Assembly: GCA_018399795.1 (NCBI GenBank)
Contig: JAGYOC010000010.1
Coordinates: 1 to 23,457 of the forward strand
Direction: 5' to 3'
Length of the DNA stretch: 23,457 bases
DNA from: Dehalococcoidales bacterium
GTDB lineage: Bacteria > Chloroflexota > Dehalococcoidia > Dehalococcoidales > UBA5760
Shown one piece after another: positions 1 to 6,211 of the stretch. The notes under the pieces were generated by a model, which saw only the letters and a list, made by a program, of their open reading frames with translations, ran no database searches and was not told where the DNA came from. Position numbers and translations under genes: made by a program. Within the stretch, counting starts at the first letter, position 1, and each line of letters opens with the position of its first letter.

Positions 1-341
1 TCACAGGCCCGTCTTTCGCTCAGCCCAAGGCTCCCCCTGATATGAGAGACCGCTAAACGCTTAGCCCTGGGCTTCAGAAGTTTTTTGAGAGTAATTTCCT
101 TGAGCGCCCGAATATCGAGCGCCTGGTCGGCCGCAATCTGCTTTAAGCGCCGGTTTTCGTCTTCCAAAGATTTCAACCGTTTCAATTCGCTGACGGTGAG
201 CCCGGCATATTTTGCCTTCCAGTTGTAGTAGGTGGCATCGCTCATTTCGTACTTGCGGCAGAGATCTACCACCCGGGCACCTGCTTCACCTTCACGAAGC
301 ACGGCGATGATCTGTTCCTCGGTGTACTTCTTGGCTTTCAT
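1..341 (-). CDS. IS3-family transposase, N-terminal part (OrfA region running into OrfB), partial
   Basis: I translated this by hand because it runs off the left edge: 113 codons from ATG at 341, preceded by AGGAGG. The N-terminus (MKAKKYTEEQIIAVLREGEA) is the typical helix-turn-helix of IS3 OrfA proteins (HTH_Tnp_1). It is followed by the YYNWKAKYAGL motif and a leucine-rich coiled coil (ELKRLKSLEDENRRLKQIAA). The frame then continues without a stop into GLSERRAC, which normally belongs to the start of OrfB. The other two frames stop within about 10 codons of the A6C run near 81-87, so no -1 frameshift seems needed here. The DDE catalytic domain lies beyond the window, so activity cannot be judged. 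Confidence 0.85.
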   Translation of the reverse strand, partial: MKAKKYTEEQIIAVLREGEAGARVVDLCRKYEMSDATYYNWKAKYAGLTVSELKRLKSLEDENRRLKQIAADQALDIRALKEITLKKLLKPRAKRLAVSHIRGSLGLSERRAC

Positions 342-413
342 GAGTCCTCCTGGTTTCTTTATTATACCGGAAGACTCTAAGTCATGGTGTAGCTGTTTTC
401 GGAGGTAAGGTCA
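1..413 (-). mobile_element. IS3-family insertion sequence, upstream end, truncated by window edge
   Basis: The element carries the start of an IS3-type transposase reading leftwards and ends, on its upstream side, near base 413. Read on the minus strand the terminus begins TGACCTTACCTCCGAAAACA, which has the TGA...-type end and purine-rich tip usual for IS3-family inverted repeats. A TATAAT hexamer (361-366, minus) and AGGAGG lie just before the transposase start. The other inverted repeat and the target duplication are outside the window, so the exact boundary is inferred. Confidence 0.75.
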
Positions 414-757
414 AATCCAGCCTAATACTTTCATAAGTCAATATCTACTTAACTATGCTGTTCGGACTATATACCCGAATATTGAGAACATCAACCCCTC
501 TAGAAACGAAGAACCTATTTAGAATCAAAGCTGTCAATAGAGTGGTATGAACCCGCAGCCCACACTTGAATAGATAAGATTTATGCTCTATTTATTGACT
601 TATAGTTTTCTTGGTATTATAAATATACTGAATTCCTGCTAGTATATCTCCCGAAACTATTGACAATAACAGCGACATAATAGACGGTATCACTAAGTGG
701 GATATATCAGCAGCGATATTCTAAATACGCTATAATTAATAACGTTAAGGAGGCAAA
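414..757. other. AT-rich intergenic stretch between the IS element and the usp gene
   Basis: About 340 bases without a credible gene in any frame. It is markedly richer in A and T than the sequence beyond 2400. It contains one good sigma-70-type promoter (595-623) and a second isolated TATAAT (731-736) facing the stress-protein gene. I see no tRNA, no long repeat and no transposase remnant in it. Confidence 0.6.
595..623 (+). promoter_or_regulatory. Sigma-70-type promoter for the usp gene
   Basis: TTGACT at 595-600 and TATAAA at 618-623 are separated by exactly 17 bases, each one base off consensus. Transcription would start near 630 and give a leader of roughly 130 nt. A separate perfect TATAAT at 731-736 without a recognisable -35 could give a second, very short-leader transcript starting near 743, just ahead of the ribosome binding site. 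Confidence 0.5.
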
Positions 758-1234
758 ATGTACAAGAAAATAATAGCCCCGTTAGATGGTTCAGAATTAT
801 CAGAATGCACTCTGGGTCACCTTATGGAAGTGGCCAAGGGCTGTCAAGTCCCCGAAGTCGTCTTGCTATATGTCGTTGAGCCCTATCATAAAGGAGAACT
901 GCATTACAGGCACGCAGGTCTTTCAGAAGAAGAGATACACAAGAGAGACGTGGAAGAAGAGGCCTATGGTAAGAAATATCTTGCCAAGGTGGCTGACAAA
1001 GTAAAAAAAGATGGCCTGGCTGTAAAGACTGCCTTAGCTTATGGTATACCAGCGGAAGAGATAATAAACTACGCTGAGAAAAATGAGGTAGACCTGATTA
1101 TTATGAGCACACATGGAAGGTCGGGGATCACCCGTTGGGCCCTAGGTAGTGTGGCTGATAAAGTTATACGCCACTCCGTTACCCCTGTGCTTATAGCTGC
1201 GCCACGTAGTTGCCGTGTGTCATTAACGAGTTGA
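758..1234 (+). CDS. Universal stress protein (UspA family)
   Basis: A 158-residue single-domain Usp, the usual length. The fold signature is present: IIAPLDGS at the N-terminus with Asp10, and the ATP-binding stretch S-T-H-G (117-120), nine residues, then Gly130-Ser131. This corresponds to the family G-x2-G-x9-G-S/T motif with its first glycine replaced by serine, a common variant. The C-terminal PVLIAA strand is also typical. The ATG at 758 is fixed by a perfect AAGGAGG at 747-753. Usp proteins are cytoplasmic nucleotide-binding proteins induced by starvation or redox stress; a specific role cannot be read from sequence. It stands alone, convergent to the Cas4-like gene, and is more AT-rich than the genes to the right. 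Confidence 0.93.
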   Translation: MYKKIIAPLDGSELSECTLGHLMEVAKGCQVPEVVLLYVVEPYHKGELHYRHAGLSEEEIHKRDVEEEAYGKKYLAKVADKVKKDGLAVKTALAYGIPAEEIINYAEKNEVDLIIMSTHGRSGITRWALGSVADKVIRHSVTPVLIAAPRSCRVSLTS

Positions 1235-1237
1235 GTG

Positions 1238-1255
1238 GAAATAATTGATTATTTC
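1238..1255. terminator. Perfect AT-rich hairpin between convergent genes
   Basis: GAAATAAT, a TG centre, then ATTATTTC form an uninterrupted 8-bp inverted repeat starting 3 bases after the usp stop codon. It lies between two convergent genes, where a two-way transcription stop is expected. There is no T-run and the stem is weak, so calling it a terminator is tentative. Confidence 0.35.
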
Positions 1256-1296
1256 TGGGAGCCCCCACAGTTGTTATGTGGAAACGGAGAGATTGA

Positions 1297-2073
1297 CTAG
1301 CTTGTTAACAGTGAACTATCACATATCTCTTTATAATCACAGACACGACACTTGGCTTGGTTCATAGTTGGTACCGCCTCACGCTTCTTTAGCCAGTATT
1401 CCATTGCCCAATTTAACTCATCTGTAATCTCAGCTTTGTTGTAGGGGTAGTTGAAGGCAATGGCTTTTCCCTGCTCACATTCATACTCGTCAATCTCAGG
1501 GTTAAATATATTGCAGGAACCGTTGACCAGCTTGTTACATTGGTAACAACTTCGATTAAAGACCATTATTCGGTAAATCGTTGAATCTGTCTTGAATCCC
1601 ATCTTTTCCAGGCCCAAACAATACAATCGTGCCTGGATATGATAGGGGTTATATATCCTGGGGCTATTGCTGAACTTACGCTCTACGATCAGATCGACAT
1701 TGCCTCCCCTGAACCATGCCTCGTCCACCTTACCGATAATAGGTATTCCCATGTTTTTCCAGCCAACGTTAAACTCATAAAGGCAGACAGGTTTTTCCCT
1801 CACCTCTAAAGCTGTTTCAAGGGCTTCTTCTCTAGTTAAAGGTGCGGCTTCAGAGGTTACCAGCTCGTGCCCTTCTGCACCCTGCTTCATTCTTACAGTG
1901 GGGGGCCTGGGGTATCGGTACTGTAATTCAATTTTCTTCTCGCAATAGTACTGTGAAGCGATGGTGCTTATTCTAACAAGGCTTTCACCGAATCTTAAGC
2001 CACCTTCACCTACAGGTGGTAATCCTTTAAACACGCTCAGGTATTTGGATAGTATTTCGCCTGCTAACTCCAT
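1297..2073 (-). CDS. Stand-alone Cas4-like PD-(D/E)XK nuclease with iron-sulfur cysteines
   Basis: A 258-residue protein of the Cas4/RecB-like nuclease superfamily. The active-site elements appear in order: His69 (AEGHEL), Asp117 (GKVDEAW), Glu131-x-Lys133 (VERKFS) and Gln148-x2-x-Tyr151-type motif IV (HIQARLY). Cys44 (YYCEKK) plus Cys242, Cys245 and Cys251 (CRVCDYKEIC) match the four cysteines that hold the 4Fe-4S cluster in Cas4 and AddB. An extra cluster, Cys176, Cys179, Cys187 and Cys199, lies between motif IV and the C-terminal cysteines. Cas4 proteins are DNA exonucleases that often trim CRISPR prespacers, but no cas gene or repeat array is nearby. The role is unknown (DNA repair or mobile-element related are possible). 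No ribosome binding site is visible before the ATG at 2073; a TAGAAT box about 10 bases upstream suggests a leaderless mRNA. Confidence 0.8.
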   Translation of the reverse strand: MELAGEILSKYLSVFKGLPPVGEGGLRFGESLVRISTIASQYYCEKKIELQYRYPRPPTVRMKQGAEGHELVTSEAAPLTREEALETALEVREKPVCLYEFNVGWKNMGIPIIGKVDEAWFRGGNVDLIVERKFSNSPRIYNPYHIQARLYCLGLEKMGFKTDSTIYRIMVFNRSCYQCNKLVNGSCNIFNPEIDEYECEQGKAIAFNYPYNKAEITDELNWAMEYWLKKREAVPTMNQAKCRVCDYKEICDSSLLTS

Positions 2074-2138
2074 TTCGCATATTCTAATGTAAATGCTTTT
2101 ATCCTGTAATATTAGTTATCTATCTCAAGTAATTCACG

Positions 2139-2161
2139 GTAAGAGGCCACCAAGTAAGAGG
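2139..2161. repeat. Short direct repeat GTAAGAGG x2
   Basis: GTAAGAGG occurs at 2139-2146 and again at 2154-2161, with starts 15 bases apart, upstream of the Cas4-like gene and downstream of selC. It could be a binding site for a regulator or chance. Confidence 0.3.
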
Positions 2162-2211
2162 TTATCCAAAGATTTACATAAAGTATCAAGCAAATTGCCA
2201 AGCAAAAAACC

Positions 2212-2307
2212 TGGCGGGGGCGCATGGGAGTCGAACCCACCGGAGACAGTCTAATGCCCCCCAACGGATTTGAAGTCCGCGGAGCCCACCGGGACCCAGC
2301 CGCCCCC
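2212..2307 (-). tRNA. selC: Selenocysteine tRNA, tRNA-Sec(UCA)
   Basis: Read on the minus strand this 96-nt sequence has every hallmark of bacterial tRNA-Sec. The acceptor strand GGGGGCG pairs with CGCCCCC, with a G-G opposition at the eighth position. The D-stem is 6 bp (GGGTCC/GGGCTC) with the 4-base loop CGGT. The anticodon loop CTTCAAA is identical to that of E. coli selC, with anticodon TCA at 2271-2273. The variable arm is long, the T-arm is GTGGG-TTCGACT-CCCAT, the discriminator is G and CCA is encoded (2214-2212). It delivers selenocysteine at UGA codons, after charging by SerRS and conversion by SelA, with SelB as elongation factor. No selA, selB or selD is in the window. The gene lies between the AT-rich patch and the padR operon. 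Confidence 0.93.
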
Positions 2308-2325
2308 AACCATCCTATAATATTA

Positions 2326-2354
2326 ATTATACTACACACCGCATCAATGGTCAC
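2326..2354 (-). promoter_or_regulatory. Probable promoter of selC
   Basis: On the minus strand GTGACC (2354-2349, four of six matches to TTGACA), a 17-base spacer and a perfect TATAAT (2331-2326) place the start near 2319, about 12 bases before the mature tRNA end. A mirror-image TATAAT at 2316-2321 on the plus strand makes the element partly palindromic. Confidence 0.5.
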
Positions 2355-2372
2355 AAAACCACCGCCTTTAAC

Positions 2373-2401
2373 TTGACAGCATAGCAGCACTGTGCCAGAA
2401 T
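2373..2401 (+). promoter_or_regulatory. Promoter of the padR-MFS operon
   Basis: A perfect TTGACA (2373-2378), a 17-base spacer and CAGAAT (2396-2401, four of six matches) predict a start near 2408, giving a leader of about 30 nt before the padR ATG. Confidence 0.5.
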
Positions 2402-2415
2402 ATGGTAATATCATT

Positions 2416-2429
2416 TCTCGATATCGGGA
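2416..2429. promoter_or_regulatory. Candidate PadR operator palindrome
   Basis: CGATATCG (2419-2426) is a perfect palindrome, extended with one mismatch to 2416-2429. It sits just after the predicted transcription start and before padR. PadR repressors commonly bind dyads in their own promoters. The site differs from the better known ATGT-N8-ACAT style, so this is a location-based guess. Confidence 0.25.
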
Positions 2430-2438
2430 TACGTTATT

Positions 2439-2759
2439 ATGCTCGACAGAGAGTTCTTTCTCGGCTTTATCAGGATTCACATCCTCTACCATGCGTCCAT
2501 AGAGCCCATCTACGGCGTGGAGATAGCCAGGGAGCTGGCCAGGCACGGCTATGACATCAGCCCCGGCACCCTGTACCCGGTACTGCACCGCCTGGCCGAG
2601 CGGGGTTACCTGGAAAGCTACAGCAGGCTGGTCGACGGCAAGATAAGGAAGTACTACCAGGCCACCGATGAAGGGGTAAAGGCGCTGGAAAGGGCAAGGA
2701 AGAAAATCATAGAGCTGGTCGGCGAAGTGATCGAGGGCGAAAATTGCCCGGAGACATAG
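2439..2759 (+). CDS. PadR-family transcriptional regulator
   Basis: 106 residues, the size of a minimal PadR protein (winged helix plus one C-terminal helix). The winged helix-turn-helix is clear: FLGFIRIHILYHASIEPIYG, then the recognition helix in SPGTLYPVLHRLAERGYL, then the wing GKIRKYYQATDEG. The last 25 residues form the dimerisation helix. PadR repressors usually control a neighbouring efflux or detoxification gene, and the next gene is an MFS transporter overlapping its 3' end, so a ligand-responsive repressor of that transporter is the likely role. There is no good ribosome binding site before the ATG (only GGGA about 9 bases upstream). Confidence 0.9.
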   Translation: MLDREFFLGFIRIHILYHASIEPIYGVEIARELARHGYDISPGTLYPVLHRLAERGYLESYSRLVDGKIRKYYQATDEGVKALERARKKIIELVGEVIEGENCPET

Positions 2760-3976
2760 GCAGGAACTCATCAGCAAGAAAAATCCTGGGGTACAACCGC
2801 AACGTATTCTTCCTGGGAGTGGTAAGCTTCCTGAACGATGTCTCCAGCGAGATGATATTCACCCTGGTTCCCCTCTTTCTCTCCAATATCCTGGGTGCAG
2901 CCACCACCGTTATCGGGCTGGTCGGCGGTCTGTCGGAGAGCTTCGATGCCCTTTTCCGGGTATTCAGCGGCTGGTTCAGTGACCGTATCGGCAAGCGCAA
3001 GTCCCTCGCCCTGGCCGGATACAGCATATCGACTGCGGCCAAGCCGTTTATGCACCTGGCCTCGACCTGGGGCATCGTCCTGGGAGTCCGGTTCAGCGAC
3101 CGGGTCGGGAAGGGCGTACGCACCTCTTCGCGAGATGCCCTGATTGCCGATTCGGTTTCCCCCAGGGAGCGGGGCAAAAGCTTCGGGCTACACCGCGCCA
3201 TGGACACCTCCGGCGCTGTCCTCGGGCTTGCCATAGCGGCCATCATCATCTATTTCGTCCAGGGCGGCAGCATGGAGCTCAGCCTGGAAAGCTACCGGTG
3301 GCTGGTACTGATCGGTACCATACCCGCGGTGGCGGCGGTAATCGTGCTGGCCAGGTTCGTCAGGGAAAAGGCAACGACGCCTTCAGCAGGAACGGCATCA
3401 AGGCCCCGCTTCAACCCGTTCCGGCTCATCGCCGGCTTCGACATCCGTTTCAAAATATTCCTGGTCGTGATGACGCTCTTTACGCTGGGAAACTCCAGCG
3501 ACTTCTTCGTTATTCTGCGGGCGCAGAATATGGGGGCCAGCGTTTTCAACATCACCCTGATGCTCGTACTGTTCAACGCGACCTATGCTGCGGTCTCCAT
3601 GCCGGCCGGAAGACTCTCCGACCGGCTGGGGAGAAGGCGGGTTATCGCCATGGGGTGGGGCATCTACGCACTGGTCTATCTGGGCTTTGCCATGGCCTCG
3701 GAGCTATGGCAGATATGGGTCCTCTTTGCCGGCTACGGGGTCTATTACGGGATAGTGGAAGGGACCGCCCGGGCCTTTGTGGCCGACCTGGTACCCGCGG
3801 AAAAGAGGGGTACCGCCTACGGGCTGTACCACGGAACGGTGGGGATAACCCTGCTGCCGGCAAGCCTGATAGCCGGCTGGCTGTGGCAAACCTACAGCCC
3901 CCAGACCCCCTTCTTCTTCGGCGCGGCACTGGCGGCGGCGGCGACCGTCGGCATGCTCTTTTTCATCCGGGAATAA
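2744..3976 (+). CDS. Major facilitator superfamily transporter (MJ1317-like group)
   Basis: About 410 residues with roughly twelve hydrophobic segments, an inner-membrane secondary transporter. The first helix region (FFLGVVSFLNDVSSEMIFTL) is characteristic of a drug/solute MFS subgroup. The loop 2-3 signature GWFSDRIGKRKSLALAGYS and its second-half copy GRLSDRLGRRRVIAMGWG are both present, as is the conserved RFSDRVGKGVRTSSRDALIA segment. Translation probably starts at TTG 2744, overlapping the end of padR by 16 bases, with GAGGG 6 bases upstream; the overlap implies translational coupling. The substrate is unknown; linkage to PadR suggests export of a toxic compound. Its stop lies 5 bases from the end of the convergent hydrolase gene. 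Confidence 0.88.
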   Translation: MPGDIGRNSSARKILGYNRNVFFLGVVSFLNDVSSEMIFTLVPLFLSNILGAATTVIGLVGGLSESFDALFRVFSGWFSDRIGKRKSLALAGYSISTAAKPFMHLASTWGIVLGVRFSDRVGKGVRTSSRDALIADSVSPRERGKSFGLHRAMDTSGAVLGLAIAAIIIYFVQGGSMELSLESYRWLVLIGTIPAVAAVIVLARFVREKATTPSAGTASRPRFNPFRLIAGFDIRFKIFLVVMTLFTLGNSSDFFVILRAQNMGASVFNITLMLVLFNATYAAVSMPAGRLSDRLGRRRVIAMGWGIYALVYLGFAMASELWQIWVLFAGYGVYYGIVEGTARAFVADLVPAEKRGTAYGLYHGTVGITLLPASLIAGWLWQTYSPQTPFFFGAALAAAATVGMLFFIRE

Positions 3977-3981
3977 ACGGG

Positions 3982-4626
3982 CTAAAGCCGGGGTTTAAGG
4001 ACCACAATTCGCATGCCGGCGGGCAGGCTTTCGGCGCCGAATTCGACCTCGCTCCCCTCCATCCGTACGACTTCCTTTTTGCCCGCCAGGAAATCGTCCA
4101 CGCCGGAGATGGGGAAGCGGCACCATCGGTTCCGGTAGTGCATTGGAATCACCACAGAGGGCTTGAGCTGGTTGCAGACAATGGTGGCCCCGGCAGCGTC
4201 AATGGTAAAGTAACCGCCCACGGGGATGAGAAGAACATCGACCGCTCCGATATCCGCCACCTGCTCCTCGCTTAATGTATGACCCAGGTCACCGAGGTGG
4301 CATACGCTAACTCCATCTACCTTGAGACAGAATATGTTGTTTTCTCCCCTCGACCGGCCCCCTTCGGCGTCATGCCAGGAGGAAACGCTTCTGATATCTA
4401 TCCCCCTGACCTCGGTATCGCCCCGGGTCAAAACCGCCGGGTTACCCCCTACAGCAGAGGTATGGTTGTGGTCGAAGTGGTCATGGCTCACTGTGACGAT
4501 ATCCGCACTCTCTCTTATCTCGGGATACCCGAGCTCTTCGCCCGCCGGGTAGGGGTCGGTAATTATCTTTACACCCTCATCAGAGGTAATCAGGAACGAC
4601 GAATGCCCCAGCCATTCAATCTTCAT
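3982..4626 (-). CDS. UPF0173-type metal-dependent hydrolase (metallo-beta-lactamase fold)
   Basis: A 214-residue UlaG-like member of the metallo-beta-lactamase superfamily. The metal-binding signature SHDHFDH is at residues 47-53, with further ligands His84, His109 and Asp112 (CHLGD) and His162 (PMHYRN). The N-terminus MKIEWLGHSSFLI is typical of the UPF0173 group, which is widespread and cytoplasmic but has no firmly assigned substrate. The ATG at 4626 follows GGGAGG. It is the last gene of the minus-strand run that begins with glmM, 24 bases after pepA, so it is probably cotranscribed. Confidence 0.87.
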   Translation of the reverse strand: MKIEWLGHSSFLITSDEGVKIITDPYPAGEELGYPEIRESADIVTVSHDHFDHNHTSAVGGNPAVLTRGDTEVRGIDIRSVSSWHDAEGGRSRGENNIFCLKVDGVSVCHLGDLGHTLSEEQVADIGAVDVLLIPVGGYFTIDAAGATIVCNQLKPSVVIPMHYRNRWCRFPISGVDDFLAGKKEVVRMEGSEVEFGAESLPAGMRIVVLKPRL

Positions 4627-4650
4627 CAGCAGGCCTCCCGTATTTTTTAT

Positions 4651-6150
4651 TTACTCGCTCAAGCGCAGGACAAGGTTCGCCAGGGTACGCACGGGAACAC
4701 CGGTAGCTCCTTTGGTGAGATAGCCCTTATCCTTGTCGCTGAGAAAGGTACCGGCAATGTCTATATGCACCCAGGGGGTCTCGCCGACAAACTCGGCAAG
4801 AAACTGGGCAGCCGTAATGGCGCCCCCATACCTTCCTCCTGCATTCTTGATATCGGCGACATCGCTCTTGTTCTGCTCCCGGTACTGGCTGTACATCGGC
4901 ATCGGCCAGATGAGCTCACCGGCGTCGCTGCCGGCAGCAATCACCCGGTCAATCAGCTCCTTATCGTTGCCGAAGGCACCGCTGCAAACATCGCCCAGAG
5001 CTATATGGCAGGCACCGGTAAGCGTGGCCACGTCGACTATGCGCCTGGCCCCGGCCTTGTTCACATAGCCCAGGGCATCGGCCAGTGCAAGCCTCCCCTC
5101 GGCGTCGGTAGAAATAATCTCAATGGTTTTACCCCCCATAGCGGTGAGCACATCGCCCGGCTTGATGGCATTGCCATCGGGCAGATTTTCCGTGGCCGGT
5201 ACCGCCGTTATTACATTTATGGCAGGCTTGAGCCGCGCGATTGCCCCCATCACCGCAATGACGGCCCCCCCTCCGGACATGTCACCCTTCATCTCGCCCA
5301 TCTTTTCCGATGGCTTTATCGAGATACCGCCAGAGTCAAAGGTTATCCCCTTGCCAACAAGGGCGATATCAAAATTCCCCGACCCCTTGCCACGGTACTC
5401 CAAGACGATAAACTTAGCTGGTTCGCGGCTGCCCCGTGCCACGCCCAGAAGCGCACCCATTCCCATCTCCTCCATCTGCTTCTCCTCAAGCGCCTTGAAA
5501 CCCAGCCCGTATGCACCAGCCAAACGCTCAGCCGTTTCGGCCATAATGGCGGGAGTCATATAGTTGGCCGGCTCGTTGGCCATATCGCGGGCCATAATGG
5601 CCGCCTCAGCCACAATCCTCCCCTTCATAGAGCCCCGTTCCATCTCCGCAAGACGCTCCTCGCGGGGAGCCAGTATTTTAATCTCACTGACTTCACCGTA
5701 ATCGGCCTCAGTGGTGAAGTGTCTGCGGAACGAATAAAGGCCGAGAAGGGCGCCCTCGGTTACGGCCTGTGCCGCCGCTTCAGCAGTAACACCGGCGATA
5801 CCGCTGCCCAAGGCAGAGGTAATGATGCTCTTACAGCCTTTCTGCCTCAGCAAACGGCAGGCCTCGCCAACGGCACCGCTTATCCTGTCCTCGGTATGCT
5901 CCGATTGCTTGCCCAGACCCAACAACACAATCCGGGATGCCTCCAGCCTGCCCAGGCTATGGAGGAGGGTAAGCTCGTTAAGCTTGCCCTTTACCTCTCC
6001 CTGCCCGATTAGTTCCCGGATTGCCCCACCCAGTACTTCGTCGATACCAGCAGTTTCCTCCCCGGGACGATCTTCCCCCTCGAAATGCCCCAGCAGGATA
6101 GCATCAGCCTTAACCCGGGCAGGGTCACCCACAACAACCTGAATCTCCAA
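4651..6150 (-). CDS. pepA: Leucyl aminopeptidase, M17 family
   Basis: A cytosolic two-metal aminopeptidase that releases N-terminal residues from peptides. At 499 residues it has the normal length. By alignment with E. coli PepA the metal ligands are Lys267, Asp272 (TFDSGG), Asp290 (KGDMSGG), Asp349 and Glu351 (STDAEGR), and the catalytic residues are Lys279 (SIKPS) and Arg353; all are intact. Residues 1-150 form the variable N-terminal domain and about 165-499 the catalytic domain. The start is TTG at 6150: AAGGAGG lies 6 bases upstream and no ATG fits. It follows glmS by 61 bases on the same strand. The long open frame on the opposite strand here is a shadow of this high-GC gene. Confidence 0.95.
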   Translation of the reverse strand: MEIQVVVGDPARVKADAILLGHFEGEDRPGEETAGIDEVLGGAIRELIGQGEVKGKLNELTLLHSLGRLEASRIVLLGLGKQSEHTEDRISGAVGEACRLLRQKGCKSIITSALGSGIAGVTAEAAAQAVTEGALLGLYSFRRHFTTEADYGEVSEIKILAPREERLAEMERGSMKGRIVAEAAIMARDMANEPANYMTPAIMAETAERLAGAYGLGFKALEEKQMEEMGMGALLGVARGSREPAKFIVLEYRGKGSGNFDIALVGKGITFDSGGISIKPSEKMGEMKGDMSGGGAVIAVMGAIARLKPAINVITAVPATENLPDGNAIKPGDVLTAMGGKTIEIISTDAEGRLALADALGYVNKAGARRIVDVATLTGACHIALGDVCSGAFGNDKELIDRVIAAGSDAGELIWPMPMYSQYREQNKSDVADIKNAGGRYGGAITAAQFLAEFVGETPWVHIDIAGTFLSDKDKGYLTKGATGVPVRTLANLVLRLSE

Positions 6151-6211
6151 ATCAAACCTCCTTCAAACGTTTAATTGCGATATTTACCTCACTACATCCG
6201 GAGTCCCTTCC

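Noticed and set aside
1232..1297. The usp TGA stop is followed at once by a perfect hairpin (1238-1255) and 20 further in-frame sense codons, with selC 1 kb away: a possible Sec codon plus SECIS.
   Set aside because: The Usp domain is complete before the TGA, the extension resembles nothing, the hairpin is nearly all A/T with a 2-4 base loop and sits closer to the UGA than known bacterial SECIS elements. A transcription-end hairpin is simpler.
1297..2073. CRISPR-Cas locus suggested by the Cas4-like protein.
   Set aside because: No repeat-spacer array and no other cas gene is present anywhere in the window.
2196..2230. Integration (att) duplication at the 3' end of selC.
   Set aside because: I could find no second copy of the tRNA 3' end in the window, nor an integrase.
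2112..2777. 221-codon minus-strand open frame.
   Set aside because: It runs through the tRNA-Sec gene and antisense to padR, and shows no protein-like features.
4279..6012. 577-codon plus-strand open frame.
   Set aside because: It lies antisense to pepA and the UPF0173 gene, both with complete active-site motifs; long antisense frames are common in GC-rich genes.
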